64,000 bases of DNA from Stropharia rugosoannulata (Eukaryota; Basidiomycota; Agaricomycetes; Agaricales; Strophariaceae): the NCBI GenBank assembly GCA_028532985.1, contig JANCIK010000004.1:3100001-3164000 (forward strand), in the 5' to 3' direction. Positions within the stretch are counted from its first letter, which is position 1. Each line of letters opens with the position of its first letter. Made by a program: the position numbers and the translations under genes. This document shows positions 1-12,273 of the stretch, piece by piece. Under the pieces are notes generated by a model. That model ran no database searches and was not told where the DNA came from. It saw only the letters and a list, made by a program, of their open reading frames with translations.

Positions 1-3000
1 ACGGAAAGCCATGGCCTCAAGTCTGTCGGCAGAGTAAATACCGATGGTCAAATTTCCATTCACCTGGACCTTGAGGGTGAGACGCCGGATCTCCACCATG
101 ATCATGCACACGATGTAGAAGAATTTGGAGTGGACACGACGGAGTGGCATGCTTGTCCAAAGTTAACCATTGTTATCATGATTGTGGGGAGCAGAGGTGC
201 GTGCTATATAGATATATTTATATGATGCAAACTGATTGCGTTTCGTTTCAAGGCGATGTACAGCCATACGTTGCTCTTGGGAAGCGCCTCGTCAAGGATG
301 GACACCGCATCCGAATTGCAACGCATGAAACCTTCCGTCAGTTTGTCACAAATGCCGGGCTCGAGTTCTTCAATATTGGAGGTGATCCTCAAGATTTAAT
401 GAGTTACATGGTTAAGAGTAAGGAACGCGCTCATTTTGTTATCTATCATCTAAACCACCCCAGATCCTGGACTTGTCCCTGGAATCGACTCGCTCACTAA
501 TGGGGACATTTCAAAGAAGCGAAAGATGCTTGCTGAAATGATAGATGGGTGTTGGGAATCGTGTACCTCTGCGGACCCTCTGAGCGGCCGGGAGTTCATA
601 GCAGACGCCATCATCTCAAACCCGCCCACGTTTGCACATATTCACTGTGCCGAAGCCTTGGGAATTCCGCTCCTTCTCAGTTTCAGTGAGCATATATTCG
701 CGTACTTAATCAAGTATACAATAAACTAACGTGTTATAGCAATGCCATGGTAGGCTTCGTCTGCAATTTGCCAAGTTTATGTGTAAAGCTTTATACCGTT
801 TTAGGTCCCCCACCATAGCGTTTGCTCACCCGCTAGTTAACATTACTACTTCCAATCCACGATACCGACTCAGCAACTATCTGAGCTACTACGCTGCTGA
901 TCTTCTAACATGGCAAGGGTAAGAAAAAACACTTTAAACCTACGATTTACTGAGATGTATCTGGTATAGGATTGGCGATATAATCAATAATTTCCGCAGT
1001 ACGAAACTGGGATTAAGCCCGCTGAATATCCGCACAGGTCCAGGGTATGTGGATCGCCTGAAGGTGCCATGGACGTATTGCATCAGTCCTGCTCTCGTTC
1101 CCAAGCCGGCTGACTGGAAGAATCATATCGGTACGTAAATGCATCACTTAAGTTCACACAATTCATGCTGACTTCGCATGCAGATGTCGTTGGATTTTAT
1201 TTTCTAGACATGGCGACTACATATCATCCATCGCCCGACTTGGTTTCTTTCCTCGAGGCAGGTCCGCCGCCAGTGTACATTGGGTATGTCTTCGGCTGTA
1301 ACCGTGGTCTGTTGCTAACACAAAGCAAATACAGGTTCGGCTCCGTCGTTGTAGACGATCCAGATGGTATGACTAGTGAGTATCATAAATATATACGTTT
1401 ATAAAATATACCAATAAAATTATCTATTTCAGAAATAATATTTGAAGCTACGGAAAAAGCAGGTGTAAGAGCGCTAGTCTCAGCTGGTTGGGTATGAACT
1501 TCATTTTACAGTTCTCTGCAAATCTGACAATTCAATAGGGTGGCCTTGGTGGGATTGATGTTCCCCCACACATATTCATGCTCGGGAACATCCCCCACGA
1601 TTGGTTGTTTGACCAGGAACGTGTCAGTGCAGTAGTCCACCACGGCGGTGCAGGCACAACAGCCATAGGCCTGGCAAAAGGGCGACCCACTGTTGTTGTT
1701 CCGTTTTTCGGCGACCAGCCTTTCTGGGGTATGATACATGCTGGCTCTGCGATTGTCTTATTGACTGATCGATACTATGGGATACAGGGAAAATGATTCA
1801 TAAGTCGGGCGCGGGTCCGAAACCCATAAATCATAAAGATCTAACAGTGAAGAAGTTGAAGGATGCGCTCTTGTACGCTACGAGTCCCGCAGCAAAAGAG
1901 GCTGCTGCGCATTTGGCTCAAAAGATACACGACGAGGTGGGCTTGTATTCTGCAACCCACATACAGGGGCTCACAGATTTCCTAGAACGGTGTAGACAGA
2001 GGAGTCGAAGGTTTCTACAAGCACCTTCCTTTATTAAACATGAGATGCGACTTAGATCCGTCCAGGCTGGCTGTATGGTGGTCAACAACACATGTGCGTT
2101 AATTTTAACCGGAAAGCATATTGACTTGCTAAGAAATGGTCCAGTGTCTCAAGCTCAGTTCATTCGCCGCACAGACACTTGCCGACGCAAATCTCATTTC
2201 GATGAGGACGCTTGTTCTCCACAGTCAGTCTCGTGCATTTTCATCTCGCAATCATAGTCAACTAATTTTTCCGTAGGGTCCAAAGAACACAGACCCAAGA
2301 AAAAAGTATCTGAAACACCATGTCAAGCCAGCACCAACGCCCTCTTTCATTGTGTTACCGGAGAATCCAAGTGGTGTCCCACATCAAGGTTCGTAGTCAG
2401 GTTACCCTGCCAGACATTGTTTAACTCATTTTTGCTTGCAGTAAGAAAAGTAAAGCCGATAATGGACACCATGGTAAAGTCATGTTCTTGAGTATGCCCA
2501 AATCTGGTCTTGACTGGTTATTCGACACAGGCATTTTGGGCGCTGTGGCCTCAATACATGAAGGCTTCAAACTTCATTCTCATCACAAAAAGAAGTCCGA
2601 GACATCATCTGAGGTACATGAGGCTAGTACTCTGCACATGGCGGAAGTCGCGCCAGATTCACCGGTACGATTACATTCGGTGTTAAACGAGGCATGTCTG
2701 GTAACATATTTTTTCAGTTAAAATCTCCTGCAACATCTGTTACCGCGACGCCTACTCCGAGGAGTGGTACAGTATGTCCTACTCAGCGGCTGGCGAGATC
2801 TACATCTGTATGCGTCACATTCTTCCTATGTGCCCTTTCGCTGATCCTTCGTACAGGGATTGCTCGGCTCCTTCAGACAACGTGAGTGACATCCTTCAAT
2901 TACTCATATGCGAACTAAAGATAGCGTAGTTGTCCACCCCTCAAAGAAAGGCACCAATACTTCATTAACCACAACGGATATTGTTGCGCAAGGAGTATGG

Positions 3001-3489
3001 AGAATGCTCAAATCGACGGCTGGTCAAATGTCATACCATCAACAAAGATTAGTAAGGATTGCCGAAGGCCGCACAGACGTCAGCCTTAGCACGAATTCTC
3101 AACGGGCACAAGTAATCAACAATTTCTACGCCGAACATGCCAATACCCCTGTGAGGCAGGAGATATACCGCAAGACACAGATGGAGAGGGAAAATAGCTT
3201 GTCTGTGGAATCAGACGACCTCGACTTTGATAGCAGTTCGAAATCAACGAGCTCGGCATCGAGTACGGTGGGCACGCCCTCCGAAGAGGATGGTGGCAGA
3301 TTCTCTTTACCAGCCACTCCGGAGAGTTCGACTTTTTCCGGTTCGACCCTGGTTTCTTCGCCGAGGCGAAGCTATACGGAGGACGACACATCCGCCTTTG
3401 TGCGTGAAATGGAGCAGGCTGTAAAAACTCTGAAAGAAGAACAGGAACAGGAATTTTTGAAACACAAACACAAAATTTTTCAACACTAA
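1..3489 (+). CDS. UDP-glycosyltransferase, sterol 3-beta-glucosyltransferase-like (5' partial)
   Basis: Glucosyltransferase of the GT28/UGT fold, expected to move glucose from UDP-glucose to a sterol or other lipid. The upstream end lies outside the window. The reading frame runs through many short introns: an N-terminal [18 protein letters not shown] segment spans a junction whose intron ends near 252, and an acceptor-side segment follows at about 740-1130. The donor-binding signature [15 protein letters not shown] is at about 1636-1680, followed by [10 protein letters not shown] long low-complexity, Ser-rich tail ends at TAA 3487-3489. No PH or GRAM domain is visible in the part present, unlike ATG26-type enzymes, but those could lie upstream. 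It is convergent with the next gene, whose stop is 190 bp away. Exon ends were not all resolved. The family call is firm; the acceptor substrate is inference. Confidence 0.85.
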
Positions 3490-3681
3490 TGAAACAGACC
3501 TCACGAATCATCCAGACAAATTTACCAGGAACGTTACGTGCTGGAATTTATTATGACCCGACAGCATTTACACAATTTAACGAATCAATGGATGTATAAT
3601 TGGCTTTATATCATATGTGTATTGTACAAACCAAGCACGACAGTAAATATATCAAATCTCTACAATTAATTTACTCTAATG

Positions 3682-5631
3682 TTATACATCGACGTCCATT
3701 GCGGTGGAAGGAGCACTTGACTCAGTCGTTGGGGATGCGTCTTTGGCAGCCGATGCAGAACCTCTACCTCTTCCCCGTCCACGAGCTCTACCTCTACCTC
3801 TGCCCCTTTTTACCGGCGGTGTTGGAGGTTCCACATCCGCCATGGACGTGTCACCGTCCTCCTGAGTAGTTACCGCAGGCGTGGGTGGTGCAGATGCCGA
3901 AGCAGAAGCGCTTGCAGCCGCAGCTCCTCTACCCCTTCCTCTACCCCTTCCTCGTCCCCGACCACGTCCTCTACGACCAGGACCTCCCCGACCCCTTGGC
4001 GCTGGTGTGGGTGGGTCCTTATCATTATCATTGTCACCGTCGTAAAACTCGTTCCGCGCCGTAGATCGACCCAAACGTTTCTCGCCAGCGCCACCTGTCC
4101 CGTTCTCCTCCTCATCTTTCTCCTCCGCGTTTCGGTTCTCGCTCGCTAACATTCCCTGTAGGTCAGGGGGGATTTCTTGCATTGCGACACTCGGCGCGCC
4201 TTGGAGATACCGCAATTTGTTGCGGATGCTGACGGTGATACGTTGTAGCGACGCGGGCGAGTTCTGGTTGTCGACCTTACCCGTTAGTGGCGGATGCAGT
4301 TTCCAATTTGAGTCCGCAAAGAAGGAATCATATACGGTTGCAGGGAGCTCATCAGGTATCTCTGCGCCAACAAGGACAGATGTCTCGTACGTCCAGCAAC
4401 GGCTGACATTTTTGATTGTATAGCCGCCGCCACCTACAACGAGGAGGGGTACGTTGAATTTGCGTACAAAGTTCACGCATTCTCCGTGGGCAGCAATAGA
4501 CAAGTTAAATGCCCCGAGACGATCGCATCCCAGGGAGTCGGCGCCACATTGGAGAACAATCGCGCTAGGCCGGAAGGCGGTGACTGTATCGTCAATAACG
4601 GTTTTGAAAATGGTGAGGTACATGTCGTCGTCAATGCCGTCCTGCAGAGGAACATTCATGCAAAAATGCTTCCCTGGACCTGCGCCATTGTCGTCGAGTT
4701 TGCCCGTTCCCGGGAAGAAGTCGCCCGTGTATTTATGGAAAGACACTGTCATGACCCGGTTTGACTGGTAGAACGCAAGTTCAACACCATCGCCGTGGTG
4801 AATATCAATATCAATATACAGTACGCGAGGGTGGTACCTGACTCGTTAAATTAGCATTAAAGCGCTACGTATAAAAACAATTAACAATACCTCAAAAGCT
4901 CGAGAATTGCGAGTACTATGTCATTGATATAACAGAAACCACTGGCTTCACCGCGTTTGGCATGATGAAGTCCTCCAGACCAATTAATTGCAATGTCAGT
5001 AGTCCCAGCACATAGTTTTCTTGCGCCAGCCAGGGAACCACCAGCATACATTCGTGAGAATTCATACATATCAGCGAAAATGGGGCAATCTTCAACACAG
5101 TTGAAGTTGTCTATCATTTGCTTCATTAAATTTTGGTTTTGGGGTGTAACTCTGTCGATGTGGGCATACGTGAATAAATGATGAGAGATAAGAAAGAAAT
5201 ATGCTTACTTTGAAAGAAATTCGATGTAGTCATGATCATGATAATTTTCGAGTTCCTCCTGGGTGGCGGGCCGAGGATCATAGATATTGTGGATCTGTTT
5301 GTCCAGGCCATACCCCATTACCAGTGCGTTTGTCAATGTTAAACGATGTGGTTTCATTGGGTGCCTTTCCTAGAGCACGGTAAATATGTGAGTAAAATAA
5401 GAGTGATGTACTACTTACACCATAATGCTGAGCACCAACGCCTTTCGGGAAGTAATACGACACGATTGGGCGCGAATGTGGCTGAAATATGTGTTTAAGA
5501 CAAATATGCAATGCGATTGTTCATTGACTGACGTTTATCCGTTCTGTAATTGGTTGTGCAGTCCCATGTGTACCTCGATCCGCAAAATATGCAGAAGACG
5601 AGAATGTCGTAGACTGGGAAGCGCGCACCAT
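3682..5631 (-). CDS. HOS2: class I histone deacetylase, HOS2/HDAC3 type
   Basis: Zinc-dependent lysine deacetylase of nuclear corepressor complexes. Five exons: 5533-5631, 5419-5481, 5209-5369, 4891-5151 and 3682-4837, giving 579 aa with every junction in phase. Visible class I motifs in order: [41 protein letters not shown] (catalytic His-Asp region), [28 protein letters not shown] and [14 protein letters not shown] and the [10 protein letters not shown] form match HOS2/HDAC3 better than RPD3. After about residue 420 comes a tail not usual for yeast HOS2: an acidic stretch, then long RG-rich runs and an Ala/Ser stretch, as in RNA-binding RGG tails. The start ATG at 5629-5631 is the only one that gives phase-consistent splicing to the conserved core. 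The HDAC call is firm; the subclass is inferred from motif wording. Confidence 0.95.
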
Positions 5632-6129
5632 TATTCGGAGGAATGGTCGACGGGATTAACGCAACAGGGTTGCAACGGGGAAGATATATTATAAGACTTC
5701 GTGCAAGACAGTGAAGCTATTTGGCGGTATAAGTGCCTATTATTTCCAGCAAAGGCGCTGAGGCATTCGAATGGTTGTTTAATTGAGGGTATAAGTTGGA
5801 CTGCAATTGAGAGTGATAGTGAAGACGAAGGCGAAGGGCTGGCGCGGGACCTGTTGACGATGACGCTGACTCAGCATGCCGAGTAAATGCCGGGTATTTC
5901 CTTCTCCGCATCCTTGACGGTGGAACAGAAACACGGTAATACTATTACAGTTAGTGAAGACTTACGAAGAGTATGAGATTCTGCACTAGGATTTAATTTG
6001 ATTACTCTAGGAATATTCAATGTGCCAGTGGCTCTCCGGCATAAATGACCCATGGTTTTGAAGCTCCGATCAAGCGGCAATTGCCAAACAAACGGGACGT
6101 TGTCGGACTCGTCCAGACACGACAACGCT
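5632..6129. promoter_or_regulatory. divergent intergenic region between HOS2 and PER1
   Basis: About 500 bp separates two divergently transcribed genes, so it must hold both promoters. Short open frames occur here but none has codon texture or a recognisable product. No clear TATA box or repeated operator was identified by eye. Confidence 0.5.
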
Positions 6130-7208
6130 ATGAGATTCACTCTGCTGACTGCTATACTCGTTACTTGCATCTTACACCCTGTTCACTCTTCTTCCGGTGA
6201 TCGTTCAAACGATTTCGTGTCTTGCATTGCATCCTGCAATCTACTGCAATGTGCCAACCAATCTAACCCTTCTCTGCCTCTCGCGTTGCGCTTGACGCGC
6301 TGGTCATGTATGGACAACTGCAAGTACGAGTGCATGCATGAAATAACGGAAGAATCAATTCGGGAAGAGAAGCCTATACAGCAATACTACGGGAAATGGC
6401 CGTTTTGGAGGTTCGCAGGGATGCAAGAACCTGCATCAGTTGCATTTTCTATGTTGAATCTTTGGGCTCATGCACATGGAGCGTCTAAGCTGAGGAGGGG
6501 AATATCAGAGACTCACCCAATGCGCTCGTACTATCTGACATGGTCTTTGGTCAGTATAAACGCATGGGTTTGGTCTTCAGTCTTCCACACACGGGGTACG
6601 TCTTCTGTTTGCTGTCAATCTGCAACTTCGTCAAACCCGCAAAAATATCAGATCTCCCACTTACAGAAAAGCTGGACTACTTTTCGGCTGCTCTGGCAAT
6701 CATGTATGCTTTGTATTACACCGTTATCCGTCTCTTCCACCTATACCCCCCGCCTCATCGCCTTCTTACGCTCTCAACAAACTCAACAACAAAGGCATCT
6801 CGGAGGCTACTCTCTACGGCATGCGTTTTGACTTATATCGGTCACGTCTCGTATCTCTCTCTCCTTCCGAGATTTGACTACACATATAACATGATATTCA
6901 ACCTATCCTTGGGCTTGACGCACAATGCTCTGTGGGCTATCTATTCCTTGCCAGCTTCTCTGTCGTTGAAAAGTCGGTTCCCCTCCCGGCCATTGACTTA
7001 TCGACCCAAGTTTGTTTCTAAAGCAGCATTTTTTGTTCTTTTAACGACCGCCGCTACTGCCCTGGAGCTTTTTGACTTCCCGCCATGGGTAATGACTATC
7101 GACGCCCATGCGCTATGGCATCTGGCGACAGCCCCCATCGCCCTTCTATGGTATGACTTCCTTATCGAAGACTCACTGGATGTCAGTTGGAGGGAGGTAA
7201 AGCAATAA
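6130..7208 (+). CDS. PER1: PER1/PGAP3-like GPI-anchor lipid remodelling protein
   Basis: Membrane protein of the ER/Golgi needed to remodel the lipid of GPI anchors (PGAP3 in animals, a CREST-superfamily hydrolase). Two exons, 6130-6595 and 6652-7208, with a 56-nt intron (GTACGT...CAG), give 340 aa. An N-terminal signal peptide (MRFTLLTAILVTCILHP) precedes a Cys-rich lumenal head with CIASC and CMDNCKYEC. The family block WPFWRFAGMQEPASV follows. The intron falls inside the conserved HTRD-LPLTEKLDYFSA motif and removing it restores that motif. Several hydrophobic segments and the late DAHALWHLATAP block, with conserved His residues, complete the family pattern. Length matches the family. ATG 6130 is preferred over an upstream in-frame codon because it begins the signal peptide. 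Confidence 0.95.
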
Positions 7209-7448
7209 TAGGTAAGTGTTTGATAGCTCTTTGTGATCATAAGTTCGTCTCTGATAATTCTAATCATGGACTACCATTTGAAGCAGACTGTTTATAACCT
7301 ATGCTTTCAAATTAGGCTGGATTGGAGGCCACATCACCACTTCCGCCATGCGATGAGGGCGTCATCAAGTACTACCATGCTCCTTAAAGTGCTATACATT
7401 TCGTTGTCGACTTGACATTGTATTGTATGCTTTCACCTTCGTCGTGCT

Positions 7449-8079
7449 TCAATTGCTGGTCGGGTCTTGGTATATGAAAATTCTGTTTGACCCTCCGCAG
7501 TCCTCACTAGAATTCCCTGCGCAAGGCATGTTGCAACTGGATGTAGATGCGAGTTGCGCTTGGTTAGGGTTAATCGTGTTGTCACAGACTGGTTGGTTGT
7601 CCACCTCTAATTAAACCGACAAGCTGAGCTATGCAATCAAATCAACTTACAGCATTGCTATATCGGAAAAATCGAACAGCTTCATCAGCAACATGGTCGG
7701 CGCTAGCTAGTCCAAACCCACCGTTGAATATTCTACCCCTGCGAACTGATAACTGTTTTCTCCGCAAATGTTGAAGCAAGCTTCGATGGTCATGTCGGAT
7801 CGATATATGAAGACTGCAGTTAAAGCACGAGATGTTGCCGAATCTCTGGATATACCAAAACCGATGTTAGCCACTCAAAAGCAACCCTCAACTGAACAAC
7901 TGAGCGAACGTGAAACAGCCCATGGGGTTATAGGCAGATGATGCACCTGTGGTGCCGGCGCAGTGCCCTATGATAAGCAATGACGAGACCTGGAAAAGGG
8001 TAACACTTGTTAGCAAATTTTTACGGCGATTATTCTGTCACCGTACAGAAAGCACAAGTAGCGAATTTGCTGAAATCAT
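7449..8079 (-). CDS. secreted single WSC-domain protein, copy A
   Basis: Small secreted protein made of a signal peptide and one WSC domain, a Cys-rich module that binds beta-glucan or other cell-wall carbohydrate. Five exons: 8047-8079, 7910-7989, 7722-7845, a 7-nt microexon 7651-7657, and 7449-7588; total 127 aa, all phases consistent. The signal peptide (MISANSLLVLS, then SSLLIIGHCAG) is split by intron 1. WSC landmarks are GCFTDSATSRAL, EACFNIC, FAGVEYS, QCFCDNT (the QC supplied by the microexon), CNMPCAGNSSEDCGG and a final IFIYQ. It is the downstream member of a tandem pair with copy B at 8336-8960; exon layout is shared, exons 1-3 total 237 nt in both, but sequences have diverged. Cell-wall or secreted location is inferred from the signal peptide. 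Confidence 0.85.
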
Positions 8080-8335
8080 GATGTAGGCAGGATGCAGTTG
8101 CCTGGGTCTACTAACCGTTTTATACTTTTGGGACTTCCATGTAGCTTTTGGCGGCGGGGCCCATCCCAATATTGAATGTGGCGTAAGCTCTTCGCTTTGT
8201 TGAACTCTGATCAGGCTTATTTTCTTCAATACAAAGGTCCATTTACATAAGTTCGCCGCTCCTTCACTGGAAAGCCTGTTTTACACTCAAGCATACTAAA
8301 TGCCATATCTCAGGATTGAAGCTCTATGCTTCGAA

Positions 8336-8960
8336 TCAGAAAAACTTGAAATACATATAGAGTGCCTTGAACCCTCCGCAGCTTTCGGTTTCGTCGCCAG
8401 CACAAGGCATGCGACAGAGTGACATTGATGAAAGGCGCAGTCGTATGCATTTTATTGTCACAGACTGAGTGAGGCGACATCAATCATCATTCTCAGATTA
8501 TGAGAAATTATTAATGAACTCACAGCATTGCTATAATTGACGAGAGCAGCATCGTAGTCAGCTCCAATGTACTTAGAGGAAAGAGAAGTTAGCGTAGCGT
8601 ACATTGCCGAACTCGACCCCTGCATATTTAAAGTTCCTAGCTTGGCAAAATCCAAGGCATTCTCGGACATTCATGCTTGGAGAGCTTTCAAAAGCTCCGC
8701 GGAGTATACGGTCGGTGGGCGAGTCACTTGTGGCGGTATTCGTGCGTCAGGTATCCTGTTACGGTCAACTCAAATTGAACGCACAAATAACATCCTCCCG
8801 GGAGATAAGGCTGTCTGTCTACCAATTGTTTGCTCGGCAAAGCAGTAGCTACAGTCGCGGTCTAGAGTCACGGAAAGCCAATTAATACTCCGAAAATATG
8901 CGCAAAAGAGTGCCGAAGACAAACGAGAAGGGATATGATGCCTTTGACGGTGAATTTCAT
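8336..8960 (-). CDS. secreted single WSC-domain protein, copy B (one-base frame break)
   Basis: Tandem paralogue of copy A. Exons: 8925-8960, 8785-8861, 8603-8726, microexon 8524-8530 and 8336-8464. The signal peptide MKFTVKGIISLL joins an Ala/Thr-rich stretch across intron 1. WSC landmarks: LPGGCYF, DSPTDRILRGAF, ECLGFC, YAGVEFGN, QCFCDNK and CRMPCAGDETESCGG. Exons 1-4 are in phase, but the last exon is one base too long: the frame from CDNK and the frame of CRMPCAG differ by one, and the only run between them is four A's just after CDNK. Either the gene has a recent one-base insertion or the run is mis-called. A longer open frame at 8458-8670 is a shadow: it ignores the third exon's true frame and reads through introns. 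Confidence 0.7.
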
Positions 8961-9821
8961 CGTGTGTTTTACTGCCTAAAGTGCTTTAGATGCTTCAGAA
9001 CGGTATCTAGTAGCTCTTAATCTTGAAAGGAGAGCTTATGTATGAATAACTTCATTGTCATTTTAAGGGATACCGACGTAGCCTTGACGGTTCAATCTTA
9101 CCCTATTTCGTGCCACTTCTGCGACTCACCTCAGGAGACATATTTCATACTACTTCTTCGATGTCATATAAAGAGTAATTTTAATTAGAGTCTCATATAT
9201 CGCACCCGCACTTCATTGACAAAACTCAGGAATGATTCGGACGCTGCTACCAAGCCGCTACAGGGAAGCTTCAGACGTAGCGCTAATTAAAGTAGTAACC
9301 ATGTCGTTGTAATTGAATACCGCATATCCCCCTTCTATAGAAGCTCTCCTATACATTCGAAGGACGACAGTCGCCAATACCTTTCTACATAAACCTACAA
9401 GGCGGCTCTCGGGTAATTAGGAAGCTAAGGGCGCGATGTCCTACTTTGTCTTCATAATTCCCTAAAGCGGATATCAATGGAACTCCGCTAAGTACGCATA
9501 CGGACTTATAGCCTGAGTCTAAGGTACTAGCGCGTGTGCGCGCTTGCCATTTCCAGTGTCAAATACATACAACAGTCCGTTGAATTCACGGATAGCAATC
9601 TTCAGAAGGAAGCGGAGCAGTTCTGAAAAGAAGAAGCATTTTTCAGTTTGTTATTCAGCCTTTTACTGTAGTGTCTGTTTGAGATTTAGGACATGGAAAC
9701 AACCCGGGGATAAATCAAGGCAGAATAGTGATTGAGATATGTGTGGACATGGATAGGTCACCTCGTTATGTTTTTTTTCTTTCGCAACAGTTCTGCCATA
9801 TTATTTCTGCATCCCGGAAAC
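8961..9821. other. intergenic, no gene seen
   Basis: AT-leaning sequence between the WSC pair and the F-box gene. It must include the promoter of WSC copy B at its low end. No open frame with recognisable protein texture, no RNA gene and no repeat was found. Confidence 0.5.
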
Positions 9822-11492
9822 TCACATATACACTAAAGCCGTGTCAATAACTCTAATGTCTACTCCCTCTGGTGGGTCATTAATAAGTACAATGCGGCCA
9901 GATTGTTCATCGACCAATATCGTTGCGATATACGGCAAGTTGTTGAAAGACCAAGTTTGCCGACAAGGGGCAGACAGCTTAGGGGTCGAATCGCCTGAGG
10001 TAACAGGATATGTAGAGAAACACAGGTGGTCATCGTCGACAGCGAGGGCAACACTTTGTCCGATGAAGCACTTCACTTCGTCGGTACAACGCATCACCTC
10101 GGGCAGATCACCTATCTTGATGAAATCCAGAGCACCACAGGATACCAAATCGTGTTCTACAGTCATGACGAAGAGCGACCATCTGTGGAGTATAATAAGT
10201 CTAGAGGTAGAATTTGAAGGGCGCGAGAGAGATAAACAAAGGTACACCTTGTGCACGCGTTGCAATGCAGTGAAGTTTGACTCTCTACCAGGTACAGGTA
10301 GGTTTCCAAACGTTTCATGGGCAGTAGAATAATCGTGTACCGAAAAATGTTCAAATTGAGCGATCAAGATCCTACTGGAAGGAAGAAGGTGAACAATATC
10401 CTGTCAGGTCGTAGTATCAGCTCATGAACCAAAGCGTCTTCAATGTGACTTACTCGGAGCGAAGCGTTTTGGTGTGATATAAGCAGAGGATAACGTGTAC
10501 AACCTTGCTCTTTCCATCGTTCCCACTCCAATACATGGATGTAGGTTAAGCCATCGTGTCGATGGGATCCGGCGAAGGCAACGTAAGGACCCAATATTGA
10601 TAAGGACGTCACCACGTCAAGGTCTGTACGGTGGTCAAAGGAAGCTAACAGTTTTGCTTCTAGTCTAGTAACTTTCTGCGACCCATCCAGTACTGGAGAA
10701 ATACGCCAGATCTGCAACTTATTCTCGCCATTCGGAGCATCACTGCCGACAAAATAGCCCCCGATAGATATAGCGATTGTGAGAGATAGTGTTGAGGATC
10801 TGGTGTCGTGTTCGACTGACATAGAGAAATTTCTCTTCAATGGCGAAGGTCTGTCGTCCAGCTGGTCAGGAATAAGCTGAGTTTCGTCGAAGCTGTCGGA
10901 GTCGAGGTCGTGACATGTCAAAGCTCCAGTATAACCCATAATAATAAGCCATCTCCCTCCCGGAGCAAGGTAAATGGTTTCAAATTCAGCTGGACTGGAA
11001 GTTTTGAACATGCGTTCGCGGGCAACATGAGTACCATCGGTTTGCCAACCGTACTCCGCACTCTTCCAAAGTAAAAACAACTTCTCGAGCTCTTTAGAAG
11101 TATACGTGTCCAAAGGACGCTCTAACACGGGCGGTATTACACTGGTGCCGATGTGTTGATAGACGAGGCCCCTCCAAATTATCCTGGACTCTGAAGTTGC
11201 GGCAAACAGGAATTTGCATGTCTTATGGCCCGTAGTCAAGCACCATCCAAAACGTTTTAATGCATAAGCCTACCTGGCGCACCCGTAATACGTCCCTCCA
11301 GTCCAACCACTGCAAAACCTCTGTCAATATTTCGCTTGGGAGCGTTAACCCAGATGGCGATGTTAGAGCACCCGCCGGTTTATACCTAGGAGACTATGTA
11401 AAAGTTAACGGATGGCTCATCGTGATGGAGGTATGACTCACTCGAATTGGGGTCCGTCTCCAGTCGTTCGTTCGTCGAACAATGTTAAGCAT
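9822..11492 (-). CDS. F-box protein with C-terminal propeller-like region
   Basis: Substrate adaptor of SCF ubiquitin ligases, judged by the N-terminal F-box. Exon 1 11442-11492, exon 2 11274-11393 and exon 3 from 11221 are in phase (introns GTGAGT...TAG and a 52-nt GTAGGC...AAG). The F-box reads LPSEILTEVLQWLDWRDVLRV at about residues 33-55. The remainder has the wording of the large basidiomycete F-box family whose C-terminal half resembles a beta-propeller, with no named motif. Near 10375 the frame breaks: the text up to ILFTFFLP is in one frame and HFSVHDYS onward in another, separated by about one base at a CC pair. No intron with compatible phase was found there. The stop at 9822 is followed by a GTGAGT, so one more short exon is possible. 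Confidence 0.75.
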
Positions 11493-12273
11493 CGTTGTGG
11501 ACAAGTTGCTCAAGAGAACAAAGAAATACAACAGACAGACGGATATGGGATGAGTAATAACCTCAAGCATAAAGGAAGCAGCACAAATAGTAGATCCGAG
11601 TCAAGAAAAGTCACTGGTCGGGACTTGAGTGAGTGCTCCACTTGCTGCAATGGGTTGCAGCTGGTCAACAGTTGGTGTGCAGATCAAGTGCAGATTGTGT
11701 GCAGTGTGCGGTGTGTGCACACTGCAAAAGCAAACACGCTCTAGTCGTTGAACATGACGTTTCAATCATGTGAGGGTACCCACAACTTCAAACAAAGCCA
11801 AATCTATTTCCAGAAAAATTCATGTTCCATCGTTGACGTTGAACGTTGAAACGTTGAAACGTTGATCCTCAATGTAAGTCGAATTAAGTAGTACCAGCAC
11901 CAAAATTTGTGGACAGCTTACCAGCTCTTAGCTTGTATAATAAATTCATTTTATAGCGCGAAGGTACTAGCCTAAATATGTCCCCTCCAAGCGTCGACAG
12001 CGAGTAAACCCCCTCAAACGACGGAGTCTGGAGCATGCCCCTTGTCAGGGCTTGGACGAGTTGTGTATATACTAGACGAAATGGGATCACGGTAACTCAT
12101 TAACGTTATGCATTATGCGTTGCTCTATTTTGGGACTTACCGGAGTCATTGCTGCAATAGGCAACTTTGGGGTTATGTGGATACATCTGAAACCCGTCTT
12201 GTCTAACTTGTCTTTACCTTTCTTCCTGCTCCCTCTCTTCACAAGTTCACAGACCTTTTGGGCATCTCGAGCA
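11493..12273. other. intergenic with a short CGTTGA-type tandem repeat
   Basis: Divergent promoter region of the F-box and MYND genes. It contains a small degenerate tandem array at 11831-11866 built from CGTTGAA(A) units. Open frames here do not look like protein-coding sequence. Confidence 0.5.

Noticed and set aside
8458..8670. Open minus-strand frame of 70 codons read at first as an unknown secreted protein with an in-frame stop
   Set aside because: Reading the third frame gives the WSC motifs ECLGFC and YAGVEFGN with proper splice sites and a microexon, so the open frame is a shadow.
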